Source: CAVQCT01 sp964520865
Lineage (GTDB): Bacteria; Zixibacteria; MSB-5A5; GN15; FEB-12
Assembly: GCA_964520865.1 (NCBI GenBank)
Contig: CAZFOY010000043.1
Location: 1 to 31,667, forward strand
Length of the DNA: 31,667 nucleotides
Reading direction: 5' to 3'
Below the pieces are notes generated by a model that saw only the letters and a program-made list of their open reading frames with translations, was not told where the DNA came from and did not search any database. Below are positions 6,853 through 14,350 of this stretch, piece by piece. Both the position numbers and the translations under genes were made by a program. Each line of letters starts with the position of its first letter. Position 1 is the stretch's first letter.

Positions 6853-7653
6853 ATGAAGAAACTAATCCCCCACCTCCTGCTGCCGGTGCTCGCGCTGGTA
6901 CTCTTTGCGATCACAGCTTCGGCCCAGGATGCGAACGAGATTATGAAGAAATCACATCTGGCTTATTACTACGCGGGTGACGACGGACTCGCCGAAGTCA
7001 CCATGACGCTGACCGATAAGAGAGGAAAGGAAAGAGTTCGCGAATTCACGATGCTTCGCCGCGACGAAAGCGACGGCGGCAACCAGGAATACTATACTTA
7101 TTTCAAGAAGCCGTCCGACGTCTCCCGCCTGACGTTCATGGTACATAAGGTGACCGATGGAAACGACCTGCGCTGGCTCTACGTACCTTCGGTAGATCTG
7201 GTCAAGCCGATCTCGGCCGATGACAAGAACTCGAGTTTCGTCGGGTCCGATTTCACGTACGAAGACGTTTCCGGCCGCCGCTGGACCGAAGACAATCACA
7301 CCTACAATGGTGAGCAGGATCTGAACGGTACGGCGGTTTACGTAATTGAGTCGGTTCCGAAGGAGCCGTACAAAGGCTTCGCCCGCAAGGTCTCCTATAT
7401 CGATAAGGAAAACTACCTGCCCCTTAAGGAAGAATACTACGATTCCAAGGACAACCTCGAACGTATCTTCACCGCCGAGAAAGTCGACACGATTGACGGT
7501 ATTCCTACTGTGACGATTCGCAAGATGGATAATGTTCAGAAGAAGAGCTTCACCACGGTCGACTTCACCAGCATCAAGTACAACGTGGGAATCGAAGCCG
7601 ACGTATTCTCGGAACGTTATCTCAAGACGCCGCCGCGCAAGTACATCCACTAA
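6853..7653 (+). CDS. LolA-like periplasmic outer-membrane lipoprotein-sorting protein
   Basis: A 266-residue secreted protein with a clear signal peptide (MKKLIPHLLLPVLALVLFAI, cleavage probably after ASA). The mature part is beta-rich and reads like the LolA-like family annotated as outer membrane lipoprotein-sorting protein: an early EVTMTLTDKRGKERVREFTM strand region, TYFKKPSDVSRLTFMV, LRWLYVPSVDLVKPIS, SFVGSDFTYEDVSGR. Such proteins form a half-barrel that shields an acyl chain in the periplasm. Placed between an MMPL permease and an outer-membrane barrel it probably carries the exported lipid. AAAGGA precedes the ATG. It is distinct from housekeeping LolA, which works with LolCDE; those genes are not here. 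Confidence 0.85.
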   Translation: MKKLIPHLLLPVLALVLFAITASAQDANEIMKKSHLAYYYAGDDGLAEVTMTLTDKRGKERVREFTMLRRDESDGGNQEYYTYFKKPSDVSRLTFMVHKVTDGNDLRWLYVPSVDLVKPISADDKNSSFVGSDFTYEDVSGRRWTEDNHTYNGEQDLNGTAVYVIESVPKEPYKGFARKVSYIDKENYLPLKEEYYDSKDNLERIFTAEKVDTIDGIPTVTIRKMDNVQKKSFTTVDFTSIKYNVGIEADVFSERYLKTPPRKYIH

Positions 7654-7671
7654 CGATCGGGAGGTAACGCC

Positions 7672-8931
7672 ATGAACAAAATCGCACCTATTGTATTCGG
7701 ACTGCTGCTGCTGGCAGCAGTCCCCTCCCGCGCCGAAGTCAGGTTCGATGGGTTCGTGCAGGGTCTGTTCGGAGGAAGGCTGGATCAGCACAATCCGACC
7801 TCAACCGAAGAGACCGCTTCCGAAACCCGCCTGCAGCTTCGCATGGAAGACTTCGGGGATCGAAGCGAGTTCTTCGGCCGCCTCGACTTCCTTTACGACG
7901 GAACGCAGGATACCAGCCAGTACGACTGGGAGTTGCGCGAAGCATATCTTAAGTTCCGGCTCGGCAGTAATTTTGATTTCAAGGTCGGACGCCAGATCCT
8001 CACCTGGGGCACGGGCGACCTGATCTTCATCAACGACGTATTCGCGAAAGACTATCGCTCGTTCTTCATCGGTCGGGACGATCAGTATTTGAAAGCGCCT
8101 CAGAACGCCATCCGGACGGAGTACTACAACTCGCTCGGCGCGTTCTCGGTCGTCTGGTCCCCCCGCTTTACGCCCAATCGGCTGCCCACGGGGCGGAGAC
8201 TGAGCTATTACAATCCGATGTCCGGCGAGATCGTGGGCACCGGCACGGGACCCCAGTATTACTTTGAGCCGACCATCCCGCCTGCGAGGTTCAAAAACTC
8301 GGAACTGGCGACCAGATACCAGCACCAGTTCGGAGCCTTCTCGTTTTCCGCCTACTTTTATAGAGGATTTTACAAGAATCCGACCGGGTTTGATCCGAAC
8401 TCGATGAGTCCGTTTTTTCCCAGGTTAAATGTCTATGGCACCTCGCTGAGAGGAGCCACAATGGGCGGGATCGTTTGGCTTGAAGGTGGGTATTTTGATT
8501 CCCGCCAGGATCAGTCCGGAGACAATCCTTACATCCCGAACTCATCGGCTACCGGCATGCTCGGCTTTGAACGCCAGGTTGCCACCGATCTGACCATCAA
8601 CGGTCAATGGCAGGTCGACTACATGACCAACTATGACAAGTTCAAAGCTCAACAGCCGCAGGGAGCATACGTTCGCGACGAAGTCAAGCACCTGCTGACG
8701 AGCCGCGTAACCAGGCAGTTGAACATGGAGACGATTACCCTCTCCGGGTTCGTCTTTTACTCGCCCAGTGACGAAGACACGTATATTCGGTTATCCGGCG
8801 AATACAAGTACACGGACAATCTGACATTTATGCTCGGAGGAAATATCTTCGACGGTAAGCATCACAGCACCGACTTCGGGCAATTCAGCCTGAACGACAA
8901 CATCTTCGTCAAGATGACCTATGGGTATTAG
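7672..8931 (+). CDS. outer-membrane beta-barrel protein of export cassette
   Basis: A 419-residue protein with a signal peptide (MNKIAPIVFGLLLLAAVPSRA) and alternating beta-strand pattern to the end, finishing on an aromatic residue (VKMTYGY), as outer-membrane barrels do. Features such as the YDWELREAYLKFRLGSNFDFKVGRQILTWG region (about 85-120) resemble porin-like/DUF1302-type barrels, where the family places strands with V-G-R-Q. It starts 18 bp after the LolA-like gene, with GGGAGG before the ATG. Homologous permease/carrier/barrel trios are known from proteobacteria (DUF1302, DUF1329 and an MMPL exporter), which supports a joint role; the substrate cannot be read from sequence. Confidence 0.8.
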   Translation: MNKIAPIVFGLLLLAAVPSRAEVRFDGFVQGLFGGRLDQHNPTSTEETASETRLQLRMEDFGDRSEFFGRLDFLYDGTQDTSQYDWELREAYLKFRLGSNFDFKVGRQILTWGTGDLIFINDVFAKDYRSFFIGRDDQYLKAPQNAIRTEYYNSLGAFSVVWSPRFTPNRLPTGRRLSYYNPMSGEIVGTGTGPQYYFEPTIPPARFKNSELATRYQHQFGAFSFSAYFYRGFYKNPTGFDPNSMSPFFPRLNVYGTSLRGATMGGIVWLEGGYFDSRQDQSGDNPYIPNSSATGMLGFERQVATDLTINGQWQVDYMTNYDKFKAQQPQGAYVRDEVKHLLTSRVTRQLNMETITLSGFVFYSPSDEDTYIRLSGEYKYTDNLTFMLGGNIFDGKHHSTDFGQFSLNDNIFVKMTYGY

Positions 8932-8968
8932 CTGTGACGAGTTTATCTAACAATCTGGAGGTCTCAAG

Positions 8969-9166
8969 ATGACGCTCGAAAACGCGGTCCGGCTGCTTGC
9001 CGGCACTTTGGTGATTATCTCACTTTTGCTGTACTATTTCGTCTCCCCGTACTGGCTTCTCCTGACAGCATTCGTGGGATTGAACTTGTTTCAGTCGTCC
9101 CTCACCCGGTTCTGCCCGGCCGAAATCATCTTTCGGAAGCTGTTTTTCTCAAAGAAGCCGGATTGA
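8969..9166 (+). CDS. small DUF2892-like inner-membrane protein
   Basis: A 65-residue protein with two hydrophobic helices (about residues 5-24 and 27-45), the layout of the DUF2892/YgaP transmembrane domain: N-V-R-x-x-A-G at the start and LTRFCPAEIIFRKLF near the end, where the family has a conserved C-P motif. A strong GGAGGT Shine-Dalgarno precedes the ATG, 37 bp after the barrel gene, and a terminator follows, so it is the last gene of the export cassette. Function is unknown; in YgaP this domain is attached to a rhodanese, absent here. Confidence 0.8.
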   Translation: MTLENAVRLLAGTLVIISLLLYYFVSPYWLLLTAFVGLNLFQSSLTRFCPAEIIFRKLFFSKKPD

Positions 9167-9198
9167 AGACGCCGAAACAGGTGAGAAATTCATGATTT

Positions 9199-9230
9199 GC
9201 GGGATACCCTGAGGGTATCCCGTTGTTATA
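9199..9230 (+). terminator. intrinsic terminator after export cassette
   Basis: GGGATACCC (9201-9209), loop TGA, GGGTATCCC (9213-9221), then GTTGTTAT. A perfect 9-bp stem with a modest U-tract, 35 bp after the DUF2892-like gene. Confidence 0.75.
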
Positions 9231-9286
9231 TCAGATAATGCAGTTCTTGCGCATTCAGCCTTAAATCAATTGCCGGGTTGTGTCGA

Positions 9287-9292
9287 TATAAT
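9287..9292 (+). promoter_or_regulatory. -10 element adjacent to start codon (leaderless type)
   Basis: A perfect TATAAT ends 7 bp before the ATG at 9300. No good -35 at 17 bp is visible. The expected transcription start coincides with the start codon. Confidence 0.45.
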
Positions 9293-9299
9293 AATGAGT

Positions 9300-10118
9300 A
9301 TGAACAAGCCGTTCAAAACCAGCCTGATTTTCCTGGCGATAGCTCTGTTTGCGGTCGGATCTTTGATTCAGACCGGGTGCAACGGATCCTCAGATATCGT
9401 CAATCCGCCTTTGAATGACAAATACCGCATACAGGGCGTTCTCGTCAAAGATGCCAATCTTGACGCCATGCTGATCGACTCGACCAGGATCGCTCTGACT
9501 CTTACGAGGCAGGACACCACTCTCACGACAGCTTTGATTCGGTTCGACGGCGATACGTTGACCTACAACAAGCCGTCTTTTCTCCTCGACTCCGTTTACT
9601 CGTTCAAAGACAGCATCAAAGGGCTTGTTCCCTCTGATTTGTATGACTTGATCGTCCGTGACAGCAATCTGTTTCAGGACACGGCCAAAGTATACGTCCC
9701 GGACACATTTTCCATTACCTCGGTAGTTCCCGGCACCAGGATATCCAACGGTGGTGATCAAATCCGCCTTGTCTGGACCAGTGCCGCCGGCATCCAGGGG
9801 TACGCCGTCGGAGTGGTTATGCGGGGCAGCGAGTATCAGGGTACCGGTTACAGTCAGTATATCACGACGCTTACCACTGACGCCACGATTCCTCCGGACG
9901 CTTTCCGGCTGACCGATCCCAACTCCCCTGACACCGGGTGGTATTATCTCTACGTCTACGGATATACCGGTTCTCCCGACAGCGCTATTTCATCTGAATT
10001 GTTACCTGTGCCTTTTCCGTCGCAGCTCCCCGACAACGTCACCCGCAACGATTTTCATGGGCAGGTTGGCGCAGTTGTCGTATCGAAAAAAGATTCGATG
10101 CACGTAGTACTGCAATAG
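9300..10118 (+). CDS. hypothetical lipoprotein
   Basis: About 272 residues. The N-terminus MNKPFKTSLIFLAIALFAVG leads to LIQTGC, which serves as a lipobox although Q at -3 is atypical, so membrane anchoring is likely but not certain. The rest is beta-rich with no family I recognise; residues about 145-235 (SITSVVPGTRISNGGDQIRL onward) could be an Ig- or fibronectin-like fold. The frame is open from 9270 and three starts are possible; ATG at 9300 is chosen because TATAAT (9287-9292) lies 7 bp before it, no Shine-Dalgarno is seen, and a leaderless start fits. Transcription is probably separate from the upstream cassette, which ends in a terminator. Confidence 0.75.
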   Translation: MNKPFKTSLIFLAIALFAVGSLIQTGCNGSSDIVNPPLNDKYRIQGVLVKDANLDAMLIDSTRIALTLTRQDTTLTTALIRFDGDTLTYNKPSFLLDSVYSFKDSIKGLVPSDLYDLIVRDSNLFQDTAKVYVPDTFSITSVVPGTRISNGGDQIRLVWTSAAGIQGYAVGVVMRGSEYQGTGYSQYITTLTTDATIPPDAFRLTDPNSPDTGWYYLYVYGYTGSPDSAISSELLPVPFPSQLPDNVTRNDFHGQVGAVVVSKKDSMHVVLQ

Positions 10119-10165
10119 TCCTTCTCCTTATCTTATCTCTGTCTCAGTCTTCGGTGGCTTTTATC

Positions 10166-10194
10166 TTGCCTGACGCACGGGCATGATCTACCAT
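10166..10194 (+). promoter_or_regulatory. promoter of murQ, near-leaderless
   Basis: TTGCCT (10166-10171) and TACCAT (10189-10194) have a 17-bp spacer; the ATG chosen for murQ begins 10 bp after the -10 element. No Shine-Dalgarno is present. Confidence 0.45.
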
Positions 10195-10203
10195 TCCGGT
10201 TGC

Positions 10204-11127
10204 ATGGCTGATTACGATGAACTCATCAGACTGCTCGGCGATCTTCAGACGGAACAGGTCAACCCGCGCAGCCTGCATATCGATCAGATGACGGCCGAGG
10301 AGATCGCCGCCCTGATAAACTCTGAGGATCAGAAGGTCGCGCTTGCGGTAGAGCGTTGCCTGCCGGAGATAGCACGAGCGGCCCGGTTATTCGCCGAAAC
10401 GTTGAAATCAGAGGGACGGGTCTTTTATATCGGCGCCGGTACTTCGGGCCGTTTGGGCGTACTCGATGCCGCCGAGTGCCCGCCTACTTTCGGGACCGAT
10501 CCGGAACGAATTGTCGGGGTGATTTCAGGCGGATACGAGACGCTGGTCCTTTCTCGGGAAGGGGTCGAGGACAGAGAGGACGAAGCAGTCTCCGATTTGA
10601 AGAAACATCGACTCAACCCGAAAGATCTTGTCATCGGCCTGGCCGCTTCTCGACGCACCCCATACACGCTTGCCGGCCTTGTCCACGCACGTTCGATTGG
10701 ATGTAAGACTGTCTTTATCATATGCAACAAGTGGCGGGAACCGGAGGACGAGCAGCATCGTTTCGACACTGTAATTGCCCTCGAAGTCGGACCGGAAGTG
10801 ATAACCGGATCGACCAGAATGAAATCCGGTTCGGCACAGAAGATGACTCTTAATATGATCTCGACAACGGCGATGGTGCTGCTTGGCAAAACGTACGGAA
10901 ACCTGATGGTGGATCTTCAGGCCAAGTCCGACAAGTTGGCCGCGCGGTCGCGCAAGATACTTATGGATCTCTTTGCGATATCAGTCGAGGCTGCCGACCG
11001 GCTCTTGAGAGAGGCCGGAAACTCGGTAAAAACGGCGATTGTTATGCGGAAATTCGAGTGCTCGGCCGAACAAGCCCGAAAGAAACTCGCGGACTCCAGC
11101 GGGTTCATTTCCCGAATACAGACGTAA
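10204..11127 (+). CDS. murQ: N-acetylmuramic acid 6-phosphate etherase
   Basis: A 307-residue SIS-domain enzyme that cleaves the lactyl ether of MurNAc-6-phosphate to give GlcNAc-6-phosphate and D-lactate in cell-wall recycling. Diagnostic stretches are RVFYIGAGTSGRLGVLDAAE followed by CPPTF (sugar-phosphate loop and catalytic Glu), GVEDREDEAVSDL (second acidic residue region), and GPEVITGSTRMKSGSAQKM, the family signature (usually SGTAQK; here Ser for Thr). Length fits the family (about 300). An upstream ATG at 10183 is in frame, but 10204 (MADYDELIRLL) starts at the usual position relative to the conserved core and sits just behind a -10 element. No MurNAc kinase or PTS gene is nearby, so the source of substrate is unknown. 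Confidence 0.95.
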   Translation: MADYDELIRLLGDLQTEQVNPRSLHIDQMTAEEIAALINSEDQKVALAVERCLPEIARAARLFAETLKSEGRVFYIGAGTSGRLGVLDAAECPPTFGTDPERIVGVISGGYETLVLSREGVEDREDEAVSDLKKHRLNPKDLVIGLAASRRTPYTLAGLVHARSIGCKTVFIICNKWREPEDEQHRFDTVIALEVGPEVITGSTRMKSGSAQKMTLNMISTTAMVLLGKTYGNLMVDLQAKSDKLAARSRKILMDLFAISVEAADRLLREAGNSVKTAIVMRKFECSAEQARKKLADSSGFISRIQT

Positions 11128-11151
11128 CCTTCTCAAACACCGGAGCGAAGT

Positions 11152-11712
11152 ATGCTTTACAATTCGAAACGATGGATAGCCTTCCTGATTCTCCTTCTGG
11201 TTGCACCGGCAATATCGTTGAAGGCACAAAGTGACAGCACGGCCATGACCAAGGACCAGATTCAGCATATGCAGGATTCCGTGTTCGCAATTATTAACCA
11301 GAATTATCAGGCGGTCCGCCCGATTTTCGAGCATAGCTGCTTCAATTGCCATAGCAAGTTCACGGACTATCCCTGGTACCACAAGCTCCCGCTGGTAAAG
11401 AGCCTGATCGACAGCGACATCAAAGAGGCGCGACATCATGTCGATATGTCCGACGACTTCCCCTTCGGCGGCGAAGATGTGCCACTGGTCACTCTAAGGC
11501 ATATCAAACGGGAGATCGAGGAAGGGGACATGCCGCCGTGGGATTACCGGCTCATGCACTGGGGGACGAAAATAGAAGGCGTGAAGCAGGATTCGGTTTT
11601 CCAGTGGATCGATACCAGCGAAAAGACTCTGACCGACTTCTGCGAGGCGGCAGGCATTCCTTTGCCAAGAACCCCGGCCAGCGAACAGATGGAAGAGGAC
11701 GAAGAGGAATAG
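11152..11712 (+). CDS. exported haem-binding-domain protein (Haem_bd type)
   Basis: A 186-residue secreted protein: signal peptide to about residue 25 (ending SLKAQ), then one c-type haem motif C-F-N-C-H at residues 63-67. The following FTDYPWYHKLPLVKSL and EARHHVDMSDDFP match the Haem_bd family pattern (C-x-x-C-H-S, P-W-Y, D-V-x-E-G-R-x-H-x-N-x-S). The His in ARHHVDM and the later GDMPPWDYRLMH Met/His are candidate distal ligands. It has an acidic C-terminus (EQMEEDEEE). It starts 24 bp after murQ with CCGGAG 7 bp before the ATG and is probably co-transcribed. Likely a periplasmic redox protein; partner unknown. Confidence 0.82.
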   Translation: MLYNSKRWIAFLILLLVAPAISLKAQSDSTAMTKDQIQHMQDSVFAIINQNYQAVRPIFEHSCFNCHSKFTDYPWYHKLPLVKSLIDSDIKEARHHVDMSDDFPFGGEDVPLVTLRHIKREIEEGDMPPWDYRLMHWGTKIEGVKQDSVFQWIDTSEKTLTDFCEAAGIPLPRTPASEQMEEDEEE

Positions 11713-11904
11713 CGGCCGAGCCGGCAGTCGAAATTCGTTCCTCAGGAGGGCGGTCGGACGGCCCGTTGTTCCGGGTCGAGAGATAAGTTGTACCGCCAAG
11801 TTCATTCCGGTCGGACTGTACCTTCCGGTACGCTTCGGGCAGGAGTGACCGGTCGCTGTCAAATACCTTTATCATATTGTAAAGCAACGCCTTCAGCGCG
11901 TCGC

Positions 11905-11932
11905 TTGGCCGACGGCACGGAAGTTGTATCCT
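11905..11932 (+). promoter_or_regulatory. possible promoter of repeat lipoprotein gene
   Basis: TTGGCC (11905-11910) and TATCCT (11927-11932) with a 16-bp spacer lie in the 275-bp gap before the lipoprotein gene at 11988. The rest of this gap shows no gene and only weak hairpins. Confidence 0.35.
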
Positions 11933-11987
11933 GTTAGGGCAACCCGGGATTAATCATATCGCATACGTGTCAAAGGAGATACTTCAG

Positions 11988-13166
11988 ATGTGGAAGAGAA
12001 TAGCTTCAGGATTACTACTTGTGGGGGTTCTCGCATTCGCGTCGGGTTGTTCGAATAATTCGACAAGCCCCGTTTCAAGCAACAACACGGCTACCGACCA
12101 ATTCGGCAGCTACACGACTTCGCCCGAAAGCCCCGCGTTCGGCGACCCCTATCTGACGACCGCGTCATCGGACGAACAGACTTACAACGACCCGATCGCT
12201 GCCTCGCCGGGAGTCGATTCGCTGGCCAAGAACCCCGATGCCGGGTTCTATCATTTGCGAATCGTCTGGGGAAAGCTCGAATATGACTCTACGGTGACAA
12301 CTCCGACCGATTGGAGCGGATCTTTATCGGTGACCCGGGGGGTGGAACTCCTCCGACGGGTGATTCGTTTCGAGAACGGCCAGGACTACATTCAGCCGCG
12401 CACCGATCGCAAATCGATCGAATGGGTCTCACAGACCACCGTACATAACGACGGAATCGGTGTTGACATTATTGTTCCTCCGATGCCGCCGCAATATGAC
12501 ACTACCATGACATATGACACCACCGATGCCGGTGACACTGTCGTGACAATTGTCGTGGATACGACCCTCCCGCCGCCGGTACAGGTCTCTTTCCAGACCG
12601 GACCTTACAGCCGGACCTTCACGCTCGATGAACTGCACGCTTTGGATACAATCGTTTACCTTGACGACTCCAACGCCGTCGCGTTCAACAGCTATGCAAC
12701 CGAACGGATCCCCTGCCCGCACGGTTTTCTAACCGGTATCTGGGGTACTAATGACAGCGGACAACAGGTCTTCCGGGGAATGTGGATGTCACGAGCCGGA
12801 CTTATAACCGGTTACGTGAAGGGAACTTACGAGTCAAACGACAGCACCGGGAATACTTTCGTAGGAAAATGGATCGATAATAACGGGCTGTTCCAGGGTT
12901 TCATTGGTGGAACCTGGGGACCTCGCCCTAACTTCCATGCCAACCCCAACGCTTTCAAACACGCCGGCGGATGGTTTAAAGGATACATCTACGACGCCAC
13001 CAGGTCCAAGATAGGTGCTTTAAACGGCAAATTCAGAGAATCTCGCCGGACCGACGTACGAAAAGGATACCTCCAGGGACATTGGAAGCTGTTTTGTCCG
13101 GATGATTTCGGTCGAGGACAAACCCCCGATGATATGGATAATGACTATGGCAGGGGAAATGACTGA
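11988..13166 (+). CDS. lipoprotein with C-terminal G-x-W (MORN-like) repeats
   Basis: 392 residues. A lipoprotein signal (MWKRIASGLLLVGVLAFASGC, lipobox A-S-G-C) anchors it, followed by a long Ser/Thr/Asn-rich linker to about residue 70. Residues about 245-380 hold short repeats of the form G-[FY]-x-x-G-x-[WFY]: GFLTGIWG, FRGMWM, GYVKGTYE, FVGKWI, GFIGGTWG, GGWFKGYIY, GALNGKF, GYLQGHWK. This looks like a run of beta-hairpins akin to MORN repeats. A Thr/Asp/Pro stretch (about 165-190, with repeated DTT) divides it from the middle domain. The ATG at 11988 has AAAGGAG 9 bp upstream; the frame extends to a GTG at 11967 without a reason to use it. No known function; exposed envelope protein by inference. 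Confidence 0.8.
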   Translation: MWKRIASGLLLVGVLAFASGCSNNSTSPVSSNNTATDQFGSYTTSPESPAFGDPYLTTASSDEQTYNDPIAASPGVDSLAKNPDAGFYHLRIVWGKLEYDSTVTTPTDWSGSLSVTRGVELLRRVIRFENGQDYIQPRTDRKSIEWVSQTTVHNDGIGVDIIVPPMPPQYDTTMTYDTTDAGDTVVTIVVDTTLPPPVQVSFQTGPYSRTFTLDELHALDTIVYLDDSNAVAFNSYATERIPCPHGFLTGIWGTNDSGQQVFRGMWMSRAGLITGYVKGTYESNDSTGNTFVGKWIDNNGLFQGFIGGTWGPRPNFHANPNAFKHAGGWFKGYIYDATRSKIGALNGKFRESRRTDVRKGYLQGHWKLFCPDDFGRGQTPDDMDNDYGRGND

Positions 13167-13197
13167 CCTCAATACAGCGCCTTGCTCTTATATAGAT

Positions 13198-13226
13198 TCC
13201 CGGTTCGGGCTCGTCCCGAGCCGGGA
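13198..13226. terminator. long inverted repeat after lipoprotein gene
   Basis: TCCCGGTTCGGG and CCCGAGCCGGGA form a 12-bp stem around a 5-nt loop, 32 bp after the stop codon. No U-tract follows on either strand, so it may be an mRNA 3' stabilising hairpin rather than a terminator. Confidence 0.45.
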
Positions 13227-13362
13227 GACCTTCGGCAGGGTGCATAGTTGTGCAGATAGTAGATTTTCTTAATATTTAGTGAACCAAATTCCTGTAAGAT
13301 TGTTATACTATATGTAACCCACAGCAAACCCCCCTCTGTCTCTCTCGAGACAGCCCTGCGTT

Positions 13363-13397
13363 GGGCAGGATTAGCAATAATCCTGCCCCATTTATTT
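13363..13397. terminator. terminator between convergent genes
   Basis: GGGCAGGATTA (13363-13373), loop GCAA, TAATCCTGCCC (13378-13388), then CATTTATTT on the plus strand. A perfect 11-bp stem between the convergent lipoprotein (plus) and TPR (minus) genes; it can serve the plus strand and perhaps both. Confidence 0.7.
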
Positions 13398-13417
13398 GCA
13401 GCTGTTTTGCGGGGCGT

Positions 13418-14266
13418 TCAGAGTTTCAGTTCTGCTTTGAGAGCAGCGACGGTAGAGTCTAATTTGAAGACGGCGGGGAGCTTTTCTTTCTGTAGATCTT
13501 TGTAGATATTGTAGGCCTCGAGTTTCTTCTGACGGCTCTTCTCTTTAGACAGGACGTTGGCGAGATTGAGTCTGGTAGAGGGAGCGTTGGCGGTATCCAG
13601 GGGTATTGCCTCCCGCAACAACTTCTCCGCCTTGCCATAGTCTCGCTTCGAGGCATAATAAATCCCCTGATTTACGAGAAACTCGGGGTGGCGACCGAAT
13701 TTGTTGATACACTCCTGCATCAGATCAATCGCCTGATTTACTGAGTCGATCTGTGCGGCCAAATCGGCGAGAATGATATATCGGTTGACGTCGGTGGTAT
13801 CGAGGGCCAGATACTTTTTCGCGTAGATATATGCTACCACCGCGTTCTTGACCTTGAGGTTGAGCTTTATCAGTTCCGAGTAATATTTCTGGATCGGGTC
13901 CCCGGTCGAAGTTATCACAGACAGAGCCTTGAGGGCGTTTTCCCAATCCTCCAATTCCATCGCCACCGGATAGATCGCAAGGTTGATCTCCCGGTCTTTG
14001 GGATGAAGCAGGTCGGCCCGCTTGAGGTAATACAAAGCCGAGTCCATTATGTATTCCTGCTTGTAGCTCATCCCCAGATAGTAGAGTGCGTTGCGATCCG
14101 AAGGCTTCATATCGACCGCCTTGATAAGATACGTCCGCGCTTTCGGGTATTTTCCCTGCACGAAGGCGTGTTCCCCCGCCTTCACCAGATCATCGAAGGT
14201 TTTCGGCTCTCTGGAGCAGGCGATCACGAGAAGTATGGGCAACAGCAGATAAAAAACTTTTCTCAT
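13418..14266 (-). CDS. TPR-repeat lipoprotein
   Basis: A 282-residue lipoprotein: MRKVFYLLLPILLVIAC gives a short signal with lipobox V-I-A-C. It is followed by helical TPR-like repeats, for example DLVKAGEHAFVQGKYPKART, DRNALYYLGMSYKQEYIMDS, ALYYLKRADLLHPKDREINL, and VNQGIYYASKRDYGKAEKLL near residue 215. Such repeats act as protein-binding scaffolds on a membrane surface. The frame is open far upstream (to 14866), but that part overlaps the divergent protease gene; the ATG at 14266 begins a proper signal peptide. A promoter TTGTAT-17-TATTAT is about 30 bp upstream. It shares an 84-bp divergent promoter region with the metalloprotease gene. Confidence 0.85.
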   Translation of the reverse strand: MRKVFYLLLPILLVIACSREPKTFDDLVKAGEHAFVQGKYPKARTYLIKAVDMKPSDRNALYYLGMSYKQEYIMDSALYYLKRADLLHPKDREINLAIYPVAMELEDWENALKALSVITSTGDPIQKYYSELIKLNLKVKNAVVAYIYAKKYLALDTTDVNRYIILADLAAQIDSVNQAIDLMQECINKFGRHPEFLVNQGIYYASKRDYGKAEKLLREAIPLDTANAPSTRLNLANVLSKEKSRQKKLEAYNIYKDLQKEKLPAVFKLDSTVAALKAELKL

Positions 14267-14297
14267 TTCCGAACCTGATTTGAATTCATAAGTACAT

Positions 14298-14326
14298 ATA
14301 ATACAATATTCATATCCGCAATACAA
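14298..14326 (-). promoter_or_regulatory. promoter of TPR lipoprotein gene
   Basis: On the minus strand TTGTAT (14326-14321) and TATTAT (14303-14298) have a 17-bp spacer. The same AT-rich block carries TATAAT (14297-14302) on the plus strand, which may serve the divergent protease gene, though its -35 is poor. Confidence 0.55.
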
Positions 14327-14350
14327 GATGGATGATCCCGGAGAGATGAG

